NCBI GenBank assembly: GCA_015680685.1
Contig: MNCI01015910.1
Coordinates: forward strand, 793,509-857,508
Direction: 5' to 3'
DNA length: 64,000 nt
Source of the DNA: Gnetum montanum
Taxonomy: Eukaryota; Streptophyta; Gnetopsida; Gnetales; Gnetaceae
Shown: positions 60,421 through 64,000 of the stretch, piece by piece
How the letters are laid out: each line of letters starts with the position of its first letter
How positions within the stretch are numbered: the stretch's first letter is position 1
Notes under the pieces: model-generated
Told to the model about the DNA's origin: nothing
The model's database searches: none
The model's input: only the letters and a program-made list of their open reading frames with translations
Translations under genes and position numbers: made by a program

Positions 60421-61198
60421 ATCGAAGCATCAGGTGATACTTTGATAGTAATGTAGAGTAGTAGCTAACAAATATATTCTATCTTCAAATTAGTCTTGAT
60501 ATTTTTACCATGGAAGTTCAAATTATATGATCCATAATAAGGAATTTGAAGAAAAGGTAATATAACCTATTTTTAGGCTGGAATGTTACTTGGGACTGCG
60601 TTTCTCTTAAGAATATCATATAAAGAAACATGATGCTCTTTAAAGGTTGGTATGAGGTTGTACAAGAATAAGTTAATTTATTTTGAATGAAAAATAGTGG
60701 TCGTTTATTATAGAACCTTATTATCTATTGACTAAGATGATCATGGAGTAGGTGCTATTGTGATTGGCTATATAGGATTAGATGAAGGTAGGCAACCATT
60801 TGAAGAAATAAGTTCTTGATGTTCCTAGAAATAGACCTTCTTTGATGTTTTAGAAGTTTTCTTAGGTGCATTAGCAAATTTTTCCTTATGTTTTCCTATT
60901 TGTGACTTGTTTCTCTACTAGCTATGGGTAAGGATTTGTACTTGAGATGATGGAAAAGTGTGATGGGATGTTTGGAATATAACAGGTGAAGGGGTATTTT
61001 GGGATTTAGAATGGTATAGAATGGGATGGAAGTAGGAAGGGCAACTAGGTTAAGTAATGGAAGTAGAATGATGGGGATGGGTAATAGTATGAGATATAGC
61101 TAGGTTTTAGTTGTTTAAAATAGTGCAAATGTGATCAGGAGATGAGGAAGAGTGATTTAGCTTCGATAAAGCGGTAGTGTAGTTATACTAGTGAATGA

Positions 61199-62634
61199 TG
61201 AAACACCACAAAATTTGCATTTTGTAATTATTTTTCATCATGTAGCCTTCACCCCATGAAACTCAAGGTAAAACTGCATTGTCAATGTGAAGATTGTAAC
61301 CCATGAGGGGGAATCTCACACATTTCATACTTTCGGGGCTAAAAAATGCCTCATAAGTCGTCAAGGCCTCATCCCCCAAGTGAAAAAATTCACATAGTGT
61401 TTATACTTGGGCTTTGGGGGGGGGTGTGTGGTGTGGTGGGTGGGGAGTGTTAAAAATGCCTTTTGGAATTTCAAAAATAGCAAGTTGATGGGTTTTTTGG
61501 GGGGGTATACACTTTTCTATACTAGAAATACTTGCAGGGGGTAAATCTCACCTTCCCCCCGCATAGAGGGATGGGGGCTTCCCCTTCAGTGTGGAAACTT
61601 CACCCCAACATGGAGACTGCATGCCTAGCATGGAGGCTTCATGCTCAGCATGGAGACTACATTCCCAGCATAGAAGATCTACCCCTAGCTTGGAAGCCAT
61701 CCCCCTCAGCATGGAAGCTTTTCCCCTTAGCATGAAAACTTCCCTCCAATGTGGAAACTGCATGTCCCTAGTGTGGAAGCCACAAATACCAGATTTCAAC
61801 ACTCCATGCACTCTAGCATTGATCCAACATGCTAGTGTAGAAGTTTGAATCCCCTTATTACTATTTTTAGTAAATAGAATGGCCATGGGGGTATGACACT
61901 TACTATATATGGTAACCCCCCAAATTTTGGCACCTACCACACTTGAAATTTAGCTAAAATTTGCAGCAAAAATAAAACCCTATAAAAACCAAACCTTAAC
62001 ACCATTTTAAGGTTCAACCCCCTTTGCACTCATACACTTTGGCATTTTTGACAAGAATTTTTGCATTCAAGAGCATTGAATACACACAAAGCCTCTTGAA
62101 TTCCTAGTGTGGAACCCCCTCTTTGGGTAGTTACTATTTCCCATAGTAATTGTTACCCCCTTGTCAGCCCCCTTGCAATCCTCCTTGCAACCCCCATTAC
62201 AATCCCCCTTACAACCCCTCCTATAACATCCCACCTACAGATCTGGTGCAAGGAGTAGCAAAGGTTCTAAAGCATTGGGAGTTGTGGAGCAATGGATTCT
62301 AAGCCCCCATCGAAGTGAGCCCCCTTGCTACCCCCAGGAATATTTTTGTACACAATTTGTAAACTCTCTTTATTTTTGGTAAAATAAAGTTTATAGTTTT
62401 AGTTGGTGTATGAATTAGATATGTTATTTATTTTTAGTACATTTACATTTTTAGATCCACAATTGTACTTGCATTTTTATTACCTTCTTTGCCTCCCTTT
62501 AAGGCCTTGGGTGATTTTTTGAACCATCCAGGGTAGCCTGAATTAGATTTTTTCAAAGGCATCGAGGATTTAAGGTTAAAGTTGTTGTGTTGGGATTTTT
62601 GGTTTTCTAACAATCTTATTTTTTAGTTGCTATA
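61199..62634 (+). repeat. E4 5' LTR
   Basis: 1436 bp, TGAAACACCACAAAATTTGC to TTGCTATA (end CA changed to TA). A TATA box TATAAAAA is at 61981-61988. A G10 run followed by TG/GGTG text is near 61418. Aligns with the complement of 10280-11757. Confidence 0.8.
61590..61790. repeat. Minisatellite of 20-24 bp inside the E4 LTR
   Basis: About nine units around CCCAGCATGGAGACTTCATG. It lies in U3, about 200 bases before the TATA box, and generates artefactual ORFs on both strands. Confidence 0.65.
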
Positions 62635-62640
62635 GTTTTA

Positions 62641-62658
62641 TGGCACTAGAAAGAGGGC
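62641..62658 (+). other. E4 primer-binding site
   Basis: TGGCACTAGAAAGAGGGC, six bases after the LTR end, as in E2. Confidence 0.72.
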
Positions 62659-62759
62659 CTCTATCCAAGTTCTACATCTAAACCTTTTTGCCATTTTTTC
62701 GCCACAAAACCAACATTGTAAATAATCCCCCCTAGCACCACAACCCAATGTTGAGGTTG

Positions 62760-63440
62760 TAGGTAGTTTGGATTTTCATAAAATTTCATAGCAGTTGCTA
62801 GAAATTTTAAAGTTAGAATTGGTATCCTCCTGCTTTAAAAATTTCACAATAAAGCCAACGTGGGTGTTTGGGTTTTGGCAAAAAATTTCATAGTAGTTGC
62901 TAGGAATTTTTTAAAGCTAGCTAGGAAGATTGATTTCCCATTAGCTAGGAAGGATGTTACCTCCCTTGGACCACCTTCCTTGTTGTAAATTTTTTCTAGT
63001 AGGGTCAATGTTGCCTATTTTTTTTTTTTGGAAAAACCAAAGTGCTAAAACAATGCTTACCAAAACTTCCCCCTCCCCCCCCCTCCTTACTAATGTTGGC
63101 ATAGGAAGGTGTGAGATCCTCCCATCTCAGCCCATTCTTTCCTCCTACCACACCTAGCATAGAAGATAGCTAGGAAGCCAGAATGGGTGAAGTTTGTTAC
63201 AACCTTTTCACCTTTCCATTTTTGGTAAAGGGGTATATCCCCTTTATTTCCCACTTACCATTTATAGTAAGTGACTTACTTCAGCCATTTTTATCATTTT
63301 TTTGTAGCTAGGAAGCCAGGAGTGGATGGAGTTTGATATTTCCTCTTTTCATTTTTAGTAAGGGGGTATACCCATTTTGGTAGCCACTTACTATTTATAG
63401 CAAGTGACATGTTTTTAGCTATTTTGCCTTTTTTAGCCAT
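62760..63440. repeat. Direct duplications in the E4 leader
   Basis: AATTTCATAG(C/T)AGTTGCTAG recurs at about 62782 and 62885. A longer unit of about 140 bp, starting GCTAGGAAGCCAG and including GGGGTATA and a TTACTATTTATAG-like stretch, recurs at about 63169 and 63307. The E2 leader (31130-31300) has one related copy. Confidence 0.6.
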
Positions 63441-63562
63441 TTTTAAATTCCACTTGCTAGAATTTGCACTTTTTCCACCTTTTGTAACTTTTTCAAGCCA
63501 TTTTTAGCATCATAACCATGTCTTTTAGCTAATCAACTATGTTGCCAATCAACCTAACAAAC

Positions 63563-64000
63563 ATGGTATCTAGCCAAGATGCAGTTCGTATTTATGACCC
63601 AAAAGACCCTACAGTCATAGGACAAAGGTAGTTGCTTAGGCAAAGGGGCAAGAGCCCAGATTTTACAGTTATTAATGAGGAATTCTATGACTTCCTCTAT
63701 GCTAATATGCAAGCTGATCTATTGATACCATGCTCTAAATTTGACGCAAAGCATCAATTTGAAATTATACACCAAGATGGAAAAGAATGCATTTGATCAC
63801 CCTATGACCAAATCCCCCTTATCAACTTCTATGAACAAATGCTCATACAACTCATAGAGGTTAATGCGTTATTGAGGGAATTATTTCAGACGATCATCAG
63901 GGGAAGAAGATGAGTTTGAGGTTGAACAAGAGTTGGAAACCTTCATTGGAAGTCTTTTCCAAGCTCTGGCTCTATAGACAACCACATCCAAGCCCATATT
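63563..64000 (+). pseudogene. gag of E4, N-terminal part
   Basis: ATG at 63563; VRIYDPKDPTVIGQR, then a stop, then SPDFTVINEEFYDFLYANMQ and LIPCSKFDAKHQFEII, and near 63800 SPYDQIPLINF after a second stop. Matches the E2 gag start at 31058. The window ends in the domain. Confidence 0.7.

Larger units (their letters stand above)
61199..64000 (+). mobile_element. E4: Tat-type element of the E2 family, cut by the window end
   Basis: 5' LTR, primer site, repetitive leader and gag start. It is of the same family as E2 (LTR, primer site and gag N-terminus all match) in the opposite orientation. The rest lies beyond 64000. Confidence 0.8.

Noticed and set aside
61548-61940. 130-residue minus-strand ORF and two overlapping plus-strand ORFs
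   Set aside because: They are translations of the 20-24 bp minisatellite in the E4 LTR.

Overview
The window looks like repeat-rich intergenic DNA of a seed plant with a large genome. It is AT-rich, has no intact long reading frame and no RNA gene I can support, and is filled with old, nested LTR retrotransposons. A gymnosperm is possible from the age and nesting of the elements, but that is only an impression. I recognise no functional host gene. All coordinates come from reading the sequence by eye, so domain edges are approximate. LTR ends with matching target-site duplications (TSDs) are firm.

Three LTR-retrotransposon groups dominate. (A) An Athila-like Ty3/gypsy family has a tRNA-Asp-type primer site, LTRs ending in CATCA, a gag gene and at most a protease, with no reverse transcriptase or integrase. 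Copies are E1 (2461-9595, +), E3 (22240-28089, -) and E6 (36185-44188, -), with LTR fragments near 1759-2379 and 46900-47300. (B) A Tat-type Ty3/gypsy family has a different primer site and long LTRs starting TGAAACACC. E2 (10280-32785, -) carries broken gag, protease, RT, two RNase H domains and integrase. E4 (61199 to the window end, +) shows its 5' LTR and gag start. A protease relic lies at 59850-60420 (-). (C) A family has 573-576 bp LTRs and an initiator-Met-type primer site: E5 (53665-58729, -) and a solo LTR (13271-13843).

Layout: 1-1758, LTR and start of a minus-strand element; 1759-2460, LTR fragment and short spacer; 2461-9595, E1; 9596-10279, spacer with a short non-LTR insert flanked by a 12-bp TSD; 10280-32785, E2, interrupted by the group C solo LTR in integrase, a 4.8-kb block between RT and protease, and E3 in protease; 32786-36184, unassigned DNA with a tandem repeat of about 77 bp; 36185-44188, E6; 44190-47660, decayed ORF and LTR fragment; 47669-48839, solo LTR with TSD; 48845-59130, a decayed intron-bearing ORF interrupted by E5; 59130-61198, a duplication and a Tat protease relic; 61199-64000, E4.

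The most interesting signals are the repeated gag/gag-protease-only design of group A, its unusual zinc knuckle (CX2CX3HX4C), GATATC arrays just upstream of the LTR TATA boxes, a CCR4/Angel-like nuclease fragment inside E5 in the sense direction, and several decayed ORFs (coiled-coil or unplaced, two with intron-like gaps) that are not standard retrotransposon genes.
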